This document shows positions 45,645-56,444 of a stretch of DNA of 64,000 bases, in pieces; position 1 is the stretch's first letter, and the number at the start of each line of letters is the position of its first letter. The DNA lies in contig OZ020514.1 of assembly GCA_963971425.1 (NCBI GenBank), positions 41,019,158 through 41,083,157 on the forward strand, written 5' to 3'. The notes beneath the pieces were generated by a model. The model saw nothing but the letters and a program-made list of their open reading frames with translations. It searched no databases and had not been told where the DNA came from. The position numbers were made by a program, and so were the translations under genes. Source of the stretch: Bryoerythrophyllum caledonicum (taxonomy: Eukaryota; Streptophyta; Bryopsida; Pottiales; Pottiaceae).

Positions 45645-46690
45645 TAGTCCAGCCTGAACACGGAAGCTGTACCCGAATTCATAGGACCGGGTTGTTGTAC
45701 TTCTAAAAGCATCTGCTCAGTTATTTGTGCACGTTTCTTCTGAAGCATCGATATAACTTCTGTCGAACTAGGAAATATTGGAGATTATTCTAATTGGTAA
45801 CGAACGCCGATGTTCTACTTGAGTCTTGTATTGCCTGATGAACAATACTAGTAGGCAGCAGAGGGTCGTCTCCTTTCCTTGGGTAGGGTATAATTTAATT
45901 AACAAAGGTGAGTACGAGAAGACCTGTACGATTACATTTTGCTGTGATTTAGTCTAAGACATGATACCGCCCTAGTATATTCAAAGATACATCATGGGGC
46001 ATACTTCATCATCCGTTTTCAAATTTGCAGCACTCTAGGAACTAGATGGTATCCTTACAATATGGTCATCCCATGAGTACGAGCCTTTCATTATCATGAG
46101 TGGAATGTGGCCTCGGTTGTGGGCACGTCGAAGAATGCGCACAATCATGATGGTGTACAGCAGTTAGTTTGAAGGAGCATGCATGCCCAAGATTTGTTTC
46201 AAATTTGAGCGCCTGAATTTTCCCTCCACGAGGTGATGGAAAGGTGGATAAGAGTATCCTTCAACTCAGCTCTCATCCTTTTTTGCTCTGGATGTTTGAG
46301 ATACTATGGGAGCTGAGCGAGTCAGTGACAGTGTTTGCTTGCGCGACATCGTGCTAGATAACTGTAGGGAAACGAATCGACATTATTCCAGGAATGTTTA
46401 GTATGTTCCCTCGTATAATTCCGTATTCGCTGTCTGTCTGTGAGGATTGGTGAAGATTGTGTTGCATTCTGTCCTCTGAGTCGATCGGGAGCTCTCGTGT
46501 AGAGATTTTTAAACTAATTCGTCTCCGAAGATACAGTCATAGCCCTGAAGCAGTAAATATATTCGACTCGAGTATATAGATGACGTAATTGCTTGGCGTG
46601 TGAATCCGAACTGTTAACCGGGTTTTGCAACTGTATCACACCGCCATACCCGCGAATATTCTGTACGGCTGTTGATTCGATCAAGGCCAA
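45645..46690. other. Centre-right spacer of element B, probable promoter of the transposase-like gene
   Basis: No open frame with family resemblance is present. The composition is more balanced than the CT-rich tract. The start of motif B copies at 46700 and the ATG at 47008 suggest that the plus-strand promoter lies near the right end, but no clear TATA box was picked out. Confidence 0.35.
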
Positions 46691-46699
46691 AAAACTCAA

Positions 46700-46909
46700 C
46701 CGGAGATCTCCGGCTGTTCATGCCGTGCTATCCTGGATTGTGCCAATCTCGCCCGGTAACCACGGTTTCACCCCTTGATTCCAGTGGTTGTCAGAATCAT
46801 CGAAAGCAGGATTCCCGGAGATCTCCGGCTACTTCTGTTTTGTTCTCTGGCTTAATGAAACAAGAAGTCGTCGTTGTTGATCATTCTCTACTCTGCCGGA
46901 GATCTCCGG
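46700..46909. repeat. Motif B palindrome cluster upstream of the transposase-like gene
   Basis: Three perfect CCGGAGATCTCCGG copies lie at 46700-46713, 46815-46828 and 46896-46909, all followed by CT (GGCT). They sit in the 310 bp before the ATG at 47008. Confidence 0.9.
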
Positions 46910-47007
46910 CTATCCCTGCCGACGATATTGAGGTTGGTCATCCAAATCGACTCTACATACACACAATTTCTCATTCAGGACATCAGCCACCAACCGAGAA
47001 TCCACCG

Positions 47008-50000
47008 ATGCAGCACGGGACTATGTCTGACTCAGATTGGTGGGAGAGTGACTCGGAAGACCTTGCCATGGTCGCAGCTCAGTGCTCCGATTCTGGACAT
47101 GTGAATTTCACGGAAGAAGATGATCCATCCCAGGAGTCTACTGGAAGATCGGAGGTCCTGTGGTCAGGAATGTCCGTGAACCTTATGAGGCCAGGTTTAG
47201 GCGAAATTGGAGAAGCGTCCATTGTTGAGGTTCACCCCATGGGTCAATGGCTTGGAGTTGACATACCAGTCGGATCTAGTGAGTTCGTATTACTTAGACC
47301 AACGGCCATATGCCCCGCGGCGGAAGAATTACCACTCATTCCTTTGCAACGCGGATACGATTCACTTATTCACACACTCCGGCGGACCGTTTTATGGAGA
47401 AGGGCGGATGTCATGATTCCAACCGGAGATCTCCGGTCCGACGAGTCCCCATTCGTACCACGAGAGCGATGGGTTGGACTTGAAGTGCAGCGGTTGGACG
47501 GAGATGGGTTGGTGCTCTGCTCTGGGAGAATCATGGCCGCTTTCCCAGCAGATCATTTCCGAAGTGGATGTTTGGGAGAAGATAATATTGGTGTAACTGT
47601 CCTTGATGTTTTTGTGGGAGACACGGAGAGAATTATGAGTCATGAGTCGTGGCCCATTCTTGAATGTTGTTTTCCTTCCGGTCGTTCTTTGAAAAGCACA
47701 ATTGATCATTTCGCATCCCTGCCTTTACAACCAGATTCTGGCGCTCATTTGGGGGATCGTGCGAAGGAGCCATACCGCTTCATTTCCCGACAGTAAGACC
47801 TTAACAAGAAGGAATCCTTGTACACCAAGAGGACTACCGACGACGAAATTTGCAAAGTCAGCTCGGAAAGGTGCTGTCCCAAACGATGCTGCCAGTATTT
47901 TCAACAATCCCAGACTCTTTCTGTTAGACAGAAATTCTATGACAAATCCTTTGAAGATAGAAAGGAGTATGCGATCTCGGTAGGCGGGCAGTTCCACTCC
48001 ATTGATGGGAACCGGAAGAGAAAGTACGTCACGCTCTTGGGAACGGAGGTCTGCTCCGTTGCATGGTACACGATCCATGGAATTCGGAAGTCCACGTTTC
48101 ACACGTACATCGCACATTTCAGTAGAGGAATCATTAATGCAACTCACGGTAACAAGGGCATCAAGCGCCCACGGCTTGCCACTATACAGGCGATGGGCTC
48201 AATGACGTCGATTATTAATGACAACGCGGATCAAATGCCTCACCAAATGCGGAGTGTCGGGAATGGTCGGATTGACACTCTCAAGTATCTTCCTGCGGGA
48301 AACAACTGGAAGCAAATTCGAGCCAACGTCAATGATGTACGTTATCAGTCCCCGCATATTGCAATGGATTTGTACTCTCCTTGCTCCGTCGACCGATGTC
48401 CAAGTATCTTAACCGGATATCTCCGGCTAGGTCATCGTTGTTCTGCATTGACCTTCAATTGATTAACTCTGTACTTCGCACCGTCTGTTGGATTGTACTT
48501 CTAAATTTTTCCTCTCACTAGGTTAATTTTTCATTTTGTAGACAAACGACTCCTACGGTCTCCCTCCTGTAAGTCAGTCCACAGTTAGTAGGGTAAGGAA
48601 GGAATTCTTTGGGAATGTTGCTATTAAGCCGTCTGGAAGCACCTTTGCAAAATGCAGTACTTGCGATGAGTTCAATCAATTCTTACTGACAACTCCAAAG
48701 GGAACGCCCGCACCCGAGTTCTTCTTTAGCAACAGACAAGCTCACTTGAATCACCAACAATCATGCCGGAAGCTTTACGCGACATGGAGGGAGGAGTCGA
48801 AGGCGAAGCCGCTGACCTTTCTCTGTGTCATTCACGACAAGATGGACACTGCGAAGACGGCCCTTCCACGCATGTGGAGGACTACTAAGGCGACATCTGG
48901 TCTCGGACAGCTTTCCATGAATGTCACCGGAATGGTGGCTCACGGTCATGTCGACGGAGCGTATGCTCACTATGCTCCTGCTTTATGGCCAGGAGATTCG
49001 AACGCCACCATATCCTCTCTGGCAAAACTTTTTAGGCGGCTTGAGGGAGCACCATTACATGAGACGCGCGCGCTCTTCGAGCACCCTCCTCCAAACTCGA
49101 TGTTCGCGGCGCTCATGAGGGGAAAGAGCAGGTGTGTCGACGCTTTAGAGCCCGTGGAGCCTAGTGCTTTTAAGGGACCGAAACCGTTGCCACCGAAATT
49201 GTTTCTACAGCTCGACAACTCAGCGAAGGACAACAAGAACCAGTACTTGATGGCATTCTTATCACTGCTAACTGCTCGAGGTGTTTTCAAGGAGATACAG
49301 GTTGGCTTCTTGGTTGTCGGACATACACATGAAGATATTGATGTTTACTTTAGTCATCTATCGAAAGAACTGAAGAAAAGCAGTACATATATTCTAGCGG
49401 ATTTGATGAAGGCATTCATGAAGTCACAGAAACTAGCCTTCATGCTGGAAGTTATCCAAGAGGTGGCCGACTTTAAATCTTACGTCGATGGCTTCTTATG
49501 CAGTGGGGCGGCACGTCTGGTGGGACTTAGTGATATGCATCTTTTCAAGTTCTACGTTGACAATGATGGTGTTCCGGTCATGAAGTTCAAGAAGTCTGCC
49601 GTTGACGCAGAGTGGTTGCCGATGAACAGAGAGCCGATAAAACTCTGGAAGGTAGATGACAGCGGACGTCCCATGCTTCCAACAGGCTCTCCGAAGCCCA
49701 TCCCTTTCAAGCCCATATGGGGTAATGAGGAGCAGAACCCGGTCGGAAACCAAGATGTTGCCAGAGACAAGGCCAGAAAAGCGACGGAGAACAAAAACTT
49801 CATTAAGACGGGGCTTCGGAAGTACGTGGACTGCTGGGCGTCTGGAATGTCAAAGTGCGCAGGTTACGCAGACTCCATCCGCCCATACCTGCAGTACTGG
49901 GGGGACGTCATCGACGAGCTTGACAAGCCACTTCCACAGACGCCCTCCGAGCTCGAAGAGGGATTCTGGCCTGCCCATGATTGGAGAGGCCCTCATGAGG

Positions 50001-50479
50001 GAGGTGAAAATCCGCTAGGATCGCTTCCACAACCATTAGATGTCACCCCCGAAGATGAGGTTCTCGAGCCTTACTGTGGACCCGCCAATGAAGCCCCAAA
50101 GTCCACATTTAATCCTTGGCGTGATATTCGTCTCGGGTCCTGGATTTTAGTTAGACCTAGTGATCCAGACATCTATCCTGTCTGGCAGGGTAGAGCAGTT
50201 TCGGACGTCGTCAGGGATGAGGATAATATCAACCACGGAAAATTCCTCGTTAAGTATTGGGAGCCTGATAACAAGCAAAAGAATCTGAAGCCGAAGTACC
50301 AGGACTGTTGGGAAGCCACTTGGATTCCGGACCAAGAGAAGCCTGTATGGTGTCATGTGAGTTCTGTTTTGTTTGCGACTTGGTCTAGCAAAGTTAACCA
50401 ACTCACGAGATCCATTCCACGTAAAATGAAGGAAGCAGCGCTTGTGAACTTAGAGAAAGCGAATGCCGCTGACCCTTGA
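47008..50479 (+). CDS. DUF7869-type transposase-like protein of element B
   Basis: The ATG at 47008 (MQHGTMSDSDWWESDSEDL) follows the motif cluster; the frame is open further up but reads through palindromes. Exons are 47008-47792, 47862-48336 and 48542-50479. Intron 1 (GTAAGA..AGTCAG, 69 bp) removes an in-frame TAA at 47794; intron 2 (GTACGT..TTGTAG, 205 bp) holds a motif B. Domains: an acidic N-terminus; a Cys cluster SERCCPKRCCQYF; a helical stretch (SVAWYTIHGIRKSTF, HGNKGIKRPR); SQSTVSRVRKEFFG and FAKCSTCDEF; then the RNase-H-like core with VIHDKMDTAKTALP, KLFLQLDNSAKDNKNQYL and VVGHTHEDIDVYF, giving the likely Asp/Asp/Asp-Glu triad; and a C-terminal beta-rich part (VWQGRAVSD, GKFLVKYWEP). 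About 1065 residues. It is the most likely mobilising enzyme. The 69-bp intron has a weak acceptor; TAA could instead be a nonsense change. Confidence 0.8.
47423..47436. repeat. Motif B palindrome within coding sequence
   Basis: A perfect CCGGAGATCTCCGG is read in frame as TGDLR in the N-terminal part of the transposase-like protein. It is the only B copy in apparent coding sequence and may mark an unrecognised intron or a tolerated insertion. Confidence 0.85.
48413..48426. repeat. Motif B palindrome inside intron 2 of the transposase-like gene
   Basis: CCGGATATCTCCGG lies in the intron 48337-48541, well clear of both splice sites. Confidence 0.85.
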
Positions 50480-50571
50480 TACGGTGATCAGTCCCAATAC
50501 CTAAAATTCTGTTGTGTGAAATTCTGTTTCTGAAAAATCTCGTCGAGTCTCTTCGTCCTCACGAAGGAGCA

Positions 50572-50981
50572 CCAGAGATCTCCGACTGTGAAGACTATTA
50601 TTTTCTGGTCCAGAGTTCGACATCCCTCCTATCAGCTCTCGCCACTTTTCGTGAAGAGAACCGGATTTGAGCTCTTCCATTCACTGTTATTAGGATACAT
50701 TGAGTAGTGACACAATTATTATTGAGTGGTCTATTCCACCGGAATATTTTCAGACCCGCATATCTCATAGAACGCTTACCGGAGATCTCCGGGTATGGAA
50801 GACAAATTTCGTGGTCGGACGAATGTTCATGTATTGCCTTGTTCAAGTGGGTGAGATCTAGCCGGAGATCTCCGGATACGAGATTCACATCTACCATTCT
50901 TAACAATGGGGTCCACATTTCCCAATTTTGAGCTTCCCTAGGTGTTCTGAATATTATTGAATCATATCCGGAGATCTTCTG
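50572..50981. repeat. Motif B copies between the transposase-like and acidic genes
   Basis: Copies lie at 50572-50585 (CCAGAGATCTCCGA), 50779-50792 (perfect), 50862-50875 (perfect) and 50968-50981 (CCGGAGATCTTCTG). They fill the 3' flank of the transposase-like gene and the upstream region of the acidic gene. No gene is supported between 50480 and 51430. Confidence 0.8.
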
Positions 50982-51353
50982 TGACTACGATACTGCAATT
51001 TCTCTAACAATGGAACTTGTTTCAAAATGACAGAGACCTTTTTGGCATTCTCCTGGCTGGTTCCTTCTTTGATTTATGACATGCCACTGCTAATATGAAA
51101 GTGGGCGGTCAATTACACAGTTAATATCAGTCATCCGAGTTCCTTCATTTGATTGAAGTGATGCTGATGGTTGGCGGCGGAGATTGTACTTCTCACAACT
51201 CATTATCATAGGACGTTTGACGCCTGGCCTACCATGTTGTTCGTTCATGAATTTGGCATCTGCCATTAAGTCCATGAGTCTCGGTGTTATGGCGACTTAA
51301 ATCAATGTACCTACGCTCGAGAAGTGTAGTTAGTGGGTGGGTGGGGAGGATTG

Positions 51354-51373
51354 TATAAGAGAGGGTTTAGGGC
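51354..51373 (+). promoter_or_regulatory. TATA-like box and GGGTTTAGGG box of the acidic-protein gene
   Basis: TATAAGAGAG starts at 51354, 92 bp before the ATG at 51446, and GGGTTTAGGG follows at 51364-51373. The telobox-type element matches those before the other gene block of elements A and B. Confidence 0.4.
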
Positions 51374-51445
51374 TGCAGTAATCCATATGTTTTGTCTTTC
51401 AACCATAAGTCTTGTTAGGCCATAGCCACGGTGGAGAGAGAGGAG

Positions 51446-51883
51446 ATGGCTTTCGGAAGTAGAAAGAGGGAGAAGGATGTCTCTGATTCGGTAGATAGGA
51501 GAGTTTCACGAAGGATGGTGAGCGAGGCTCAGGGTTCGGAGAAGGGAAGACTGCTTTTCTTACAAGTCGAGTACAGAAGGGCGATCTGTTCCGATCGGCG
51601 TGTTCTAGACGAATTGGAGGATGACGCTGAGAGCAAGTTTGTTCAAGAGGAGGACTACGGCATCGACTGTGATGCGGAGGACGAGAAGCAGATCGACTCC
51701 GATGTGGAAGAGACCCTTGATAGAGCTGCTTCGGTTGAAGAAGAGGTGTAGGATGACCCCTGGTATGAAGACGAGGAGGAATCTTCTTCGGATGGCGGCT
51801 GCAGCCCATTTCAAACTGGGTGTGACACAGGGTCTGATGTCGATTCGGACATGTACGCACCGGCTCACTGGAAGGATCTTTAG
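51446..51883 (+). CDS. Small acidic protein of element B
   Basis: The ATG at 51446 opens a frame that reads MAFGSRKREKDVSDSVDRRV, then an increasingly acidic chain (LDELEDDAESKFVQEED, DCDAEDEKQIDSDVEE), to a TAG at 51749-51751. The same frame goes on (DDPWYEDEEESSSDGG, GSDVDSDMYAPAHWKDL) to TAG at 51881-51883, so either the protein is about 101 residues or the first TAG is a nonsense or readthrough codon in a protein of about 145 residues. No family is recognised. A basic start and a long Asp/Glu tail resemble histone-binding or DNA-mimic proteins only in composition. Confidence 0.6.
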
Positions 51884-52069
51884 AGCTCTTCAGAGAGGTA
51901 GTGCAAGGATAGAATTTGTTGTTAGATCCATGAATTTTGCTCAGACCAGTCACTGCTTTTTCCTACATTTGGTCTTGTATCAAACGCTTTTGTAAAGAGA
52001 CTTCACTCCAGAGTAGCATTGTCATTTTTGAACAGCCGAGCAATTATATTTTTAGTACTTTGCTTTCGA

Positions 52070-52319
52070 CCGGATATCTCCGGATGTCTGAACGGCATTC
52101 CTTGCATGTCAATGCTTCAAGCTCTGAAATGCACTGTACTCATCTTCTACACGATATACCACAGAAATGTACAATACACCATATTACATGGTTGTTTTAT
52201 AAACGTGTTAGCTTGAAAGTTGTTATCATTTTGTCGATCACGACGAACGAAATTTCACGCTTGTTTTATCACTATATTCGATTCGTCATGTATCACTGAA
52301 ACCATCCGGAGATATCCGG
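52070..52319. repeat. Motif B palindromes near the right end of element B
   Basis: CCGGATATCTCCGG at 52070-52083 and CCGGAGATATCCGG at 52306-52319 carry the GATATC-type variation seen at the left end (35346, 35518). The last copy ends 116 bp inside the right terminal repeat. Confidence 0.8.
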
Positions 52320-52402
52320 CTGAATGATTAAAATAAATTAACTGGGTATCCCTTTCATATTCTTTGGTGCGACTATTTTACGAGACTAAAATCCTTCTTC
52401 CT

Positions 52403-52435
52403 TATTTCTGGACTTTGCAAAGTCCAGAAATAGTT
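52403..52435 (-). repeat. Right terminal inverted repeat of element B, within a perfect 30-bp palindrome
   Basis: AGTCCAGAAATAGTT at 52421-52435 is the inverse of the left end. It overlaps a perfect palindrome 52403-52432, half-site TATTTCTGGACTTTG followed directly by its complement, which could form a cruciform. The left end lacks the full palindrome but has a second TTCTGGACT. Confidence 0.6.
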
Positions 52436-52439
52436 AAAT

Positions 52440-54200
52440 ACAGCATTTGAGTCAAGAGTCAAGAATCAATTTGAATGGTTTCAACCGATTCTTTTGTATT
52501 CTTTGGTAAGACCTTTTTCTACAAAATCTTTTATCATCCTCCTAAAGTTTTCAATGGGGTTCAAATCGGACAAAATTTGCAGGCCAATTGAGCTTGCTCA
52601 TATGATGCCCTTCTCTTCAGAGCTTTGGTTGGCTACTTCAATGCACTATAGCACCATCTTCCATGAGTATCAGGTTCCTACGGTCCTTGTGCATAAAGTC
52701 AAATTCATTCAATTGACTTTCGTAAATCATTTCCAAAAGATCATTGCTTGTGTGTCTATCCAGAGACATGATAACTGATGGACAAATATAAAGTCTTGTA
52801 AAAACACCCCACACTATCATCGATGTGCAGCTAGACTTATATGCTAGTGCTAAACAATCCCAAGAATAGCGTTCATATGATCGATGCCAAACCTTCATTT
52901 TACAACACTTTGACACTCAAGTTAAATAAACCATATACCTTATACCTCCTTCCAATTTTGCAACTTCTTTCAAGTATACAAAAGAATGTCACATTCCAAT
53001 CTATAATTAACCTTAGAAAATCTGCAATCTTCACACCAAAATCAGCTCAAACCTCTTCTACATCAATGAGCACAATATTTCTTCAAAATAATCACTTTAA
53101 TTTATCAAGAAGATAGTAGAATCAACAACCATGTAATTTCTTGAAAAAAAGGTGCCAACAATTCTTTTACCAATGCCCAATTCCAAAAGAAAGAGAATGC
53201 GGTGGCATAGTAGACGTCAGTGTCTAGGTACAAGTACAACGCTCTTGACGAATTTTCAATAGTGATGTGATAAATCTTCAAAAAAATTGGATTTTTTGAA
53301 TATTTATCTTCAAATGATGATTTTATAGTGGACTAGACAAGGAGCTGCATGGCATAATGCCAATTTTTAGTATACTGCCTAGTAGAATCATTATAAAAGA
53401 TTCTCTTAAAGTTGCTCATACTTGAACTCTAGGTGTAAGGATCCAAAAAAAGTACGTAACTTTATTAGAGGTGACTGTAAACTCTTGCCATTTTATTTTC
53501 CTTTCGCAAGTACAATTGCCTCTCAATGCCATCCTTCTTTAAGAAACGTGAAAAGCCCTTAAATATGACCTCCCAACAATTTTCCACTTAAACACATCAA
53601 GCAGTGACAGTCAACTAGGCTATTATGAAAAACCTGTCACCTAGGGTCTAGGGTTGTAGTCACAAGTGGTTTCTTGCTACAAATCCTAACCTTGCTTTGA
53701 TTTTGGATTTTTAATGATAGAATGTGATTGATGAGCTTATCAATATTTCAAGACTCAAAAATGTTTAGAATACCGCTTTAAGTTTCAATCATGAGAAGTA
53801 TGTTTGTTACTATTGTTTACTTGTCACAAGTATCTCAAATTGGACAAATACATATTTTTTGGAAGCTTCACTAGATAAAATACTTTGAAAATTTTGGTAC
53901 ACATCCATATTATAATGTATTCATACATTATGATTATAAAATTCTATATCAAAAACTTATATTGACTTTGATTAGTAAAAAACATGTTATATTTTCACAA
54001 ATATTGAATTAGGAATTAATGTTGGTTTTTGCTCTAGATATCTAGCCTTTTACACCATACAAAACTCTATCTTGTCACACAAATTATTCCAAAAAAACTT
54101 AATATTTCCATTATTTTCTTTAAAACCTAGTTTTTGGTGCCCTGATTTAAGATATACTCTACATAGTATATATGATATGTATTCAGCCACTATAGTATAT
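52440..54200. other. Stretch without recognisable gene
   Basis: Right flank of element B. A minus-strand frame at 52916-52638 has weak protein-like character (MSLDRHTSNDLLEMIYESQL) and may be a transposase fragment of the Tc1/mariner sort, but this is too short to assign. The rest to 54200 is AT-rich. Confidence 0.4.
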
Positions 54201-54209
54201 AGTATACTC

Positions 54210-56440
54210 TATTTTTGTTTTTTTTTGGAATAAACATCACTAAACAACACATGTTCAATCAACACAAAGTCTAAAATATAAGCACCTTGTCCAAGATATC
54301 TTTTGTTCACCAAACATTTATTGACCAGGATTTCTTCACATCTTTTCAATGGACGGTTGACATACAACAACAATTTTACAAAAGGCTCCAAAACAAACAT
54401 ACCACAAAGTATATCGATTTTGCTCAAATGTGGGTAACCTTATTGGATTTCTTCTCTAAATGGGTGCTTTGATTGCTAAAGTGCAAGGGCCTTGAGCCCT
54501 TTGAATTTCTGAATGGATTGTCCTTTGACTTCCAAATATATGACCACAACCTCGAAAAAAAGCCTTCAACAAAGGTCAAAAAATATTCTGCACTACTTAT
54601 AGAAGTGGTCTTCATATTGACGCACACATTTGAATGCACAATCTCCATAGGCTTTGTTGCACATGTTGTTCCATCCCTTTGATAAGGTGCCCTGTGTTGC
54701 TTGCCTTGCAAGCACTCCTTACAAAATGACAAGGATGATTTACTTGTGTCATGAGTTATGCTACTTACCATGCTTGGAAGCAGATAACACTTCTTATATT
54801 TAAGTGACTAAGTGGACAATGCCAAAGCTCTAATGGAGCGCTCTTTATTGATAACTTTGTCACAATGGTCGCATCCGCATCATCCAATTCGGTGAAGGTC
54901 ACGTGGTACAAACTGCCTTTATAATGTACTATTGCAAGAAAAATCTCCACTTGGTGCCTTCAACACGCACCCATCCACTTTAAATGGCACCTGCATTCCA
55001 TTTGTGACTAGCTTCTCACAAAGATCAAATTGGCTTACAACTTGGAGACACGGAGGTTGTCTTCATTCTAACCTTCTATAAACTCCCCTTTACAAACACT
55101 TCATTATCAAAGGAACCTATCCCATCGGCTTCCAAGACACTATTGTCAACCAAATGTGGATTACATGAAGCAATTACCTCATATGTGTCATATATCGCCA
55201 TGGATCTTCTTCTCTTTGCGCTTGCTCATTACTTGCATCTACGCCATTGTCACAAATTTTGTGGTAAGATCTTTCGTAAGCAAGGCTTCTAAGGCACCAA
55301 TTAAGTATTCAAATCATGATGGCAAGCTTTAAACCGAGGTTAGAACAACATCTTCATCTCTCACAAAGACATCTAAACAAGTTGAACCACAAATTGATCC
55401 ACAATGCCTTCAAATAGTTGACACAATTCAATAGATTGTCTCCCCCTTGCATCTAGATAGTTAAAGCTTGAGGCAAATGAAGAGAATATTGGGAAAGCTT
55501 TGTGTTTTATGGATGTTGCACAAGGTACGTCATGCGTCCACTAGTCATTTGCAACTTTTAATGTAAGCTAGTTAATTGTCCACCAAATTGAGCCCAATGA
55601 CCAACATTGACTTTTTTGCACGCCAATCATAGTCTTTCTTGACTTTTGGGTCCACATCAAAAGGGTAGAGGCTCCTTGGTGTCACCCTCATTCTCCTAAG
55701 GGTCCATAAAATCCAACACCATGTCCAGTTTGAACATCCTTGGGTTAAAATTCTTAGCATTGAATTTGATGATGACTCTAGAACTCCAACCATGAGATGT
55801 TGCCATGTTTGCATCCTAGTACTAACTCCTAACTTTTGATGTGTACTACTGCACCTCAATCTCTTAAAATTTTAGCCCTACCCATATGCCTTGTATTCAA
55901 CGTGTATAGCGGAAGCGCAAAAGTACAAAATTGAATACTTGCAAAGTCTATAAGCTTGAATGTACACCACTAATCCTCTTGAAAACTCCTTGAGCAGTCC
56001 TTGTGACTTCCAATGCTTCAAAAACCTTAAATCAACTCTTGTGTACTTCCAATACACCAAATTGAATGTCTTGCACTTCCAACATTCAAAGACTCTTTAG
56101 ATCTTCTCCTAACAATTTGCACCAAAACTCTATACCTTAAACTTACATGAGAAGACCATAACCTATCGAAATTCAATAGGATAAGAGGAATAGTTGCACA
56201 AGCAAATGAAAGACACAAGGTATCACAATCAATGCTTACGCTGAGATATTTCCTTCTTTAAAAGGCCTTTACTTGTAGTGCTACTTGGTAACAACCTTTA
56301 TCAATACACATGATACATCATGGTCCTACCTCAAGTGCCTTTCACTTCTCTCGCTTTTCTTTCCTTTTATCATTCCCTCTGGATATACTTCAACTATTTT
56401 CAATGTTGTAACAACTTTGAGCAATACTTAAACTCTAACA
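54210..56440 (-). mobile_element. Ty1/copia relic, minus strand
   Basis: Reading down from an LTR-like end at 56440 (TGTTAGAGTTTAAGTATTGC), the relic has a leader with loose GGAAGT..ACACAAG units, a gag start at about 55800-55570 (DPKVKKDYDWRAKKSMLVIG then LNLVDN, close to the plus-strand copia gag), a region without clear frame, a GAG pre-integrase at about 54840 (APLELWHCPLSHLNI) and the integrase zinc-finger and start (FCKECLQGKQHRAPYQRDG, MEIVHSNVCVNMKTTS) at 54771-54500. RT and RNase H are missing. No matching 3' LTR was found on the left side; a solo LTR of this family is at 34505-34720. Confidence 0.7.
56222..56440 (-). repeat. 5' LTR of the minus-strand copia relic
   Basis: It starts TGTTAGAGTTTAAGTATTGC on the minus strand, close to the TGTTGGAGTT start of the plus-strand copia LTR at 19880, and matches the solo LTR at 34505-34720 over most of its length. 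Confidence 0.6.
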
Positions 56441-56444
56441 ATAG

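Larger units (their letters stand above)
35136..52435. mobile_element. Element B: 17.3-kb DNA-transposon-like element with ParB/methyltransferase-like, FCP1-like and DUF7869 transposase-like genes
   Basis: A 15-bp inverted repeat (AACTATTTCTGGACT at 35136-35150, AGTCCAGAAATAGTT at 52421-52435) encloses a region in which all 22 copies and variants of CCGGAGATCTCCGG occur (35346-52319). Genes diverge from a motif-free centre (41.9-46.7 kb): ParB/methyltransferase-like and FCP1-like exons to the left on the minus strand, DUF7869 transposase-like and acidic protein to the right on the plus strand. The centre holds CT-rich tandem repeats and interstitial telomere sequence. The frames are nearly intact, so it is much younger than element A. 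The target duplication is unresolved; a TA at TTTCTGG ends is possible. It could also be two adjacent elements, but the single motif family and paired ends favour one. Confidence 0.65.
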
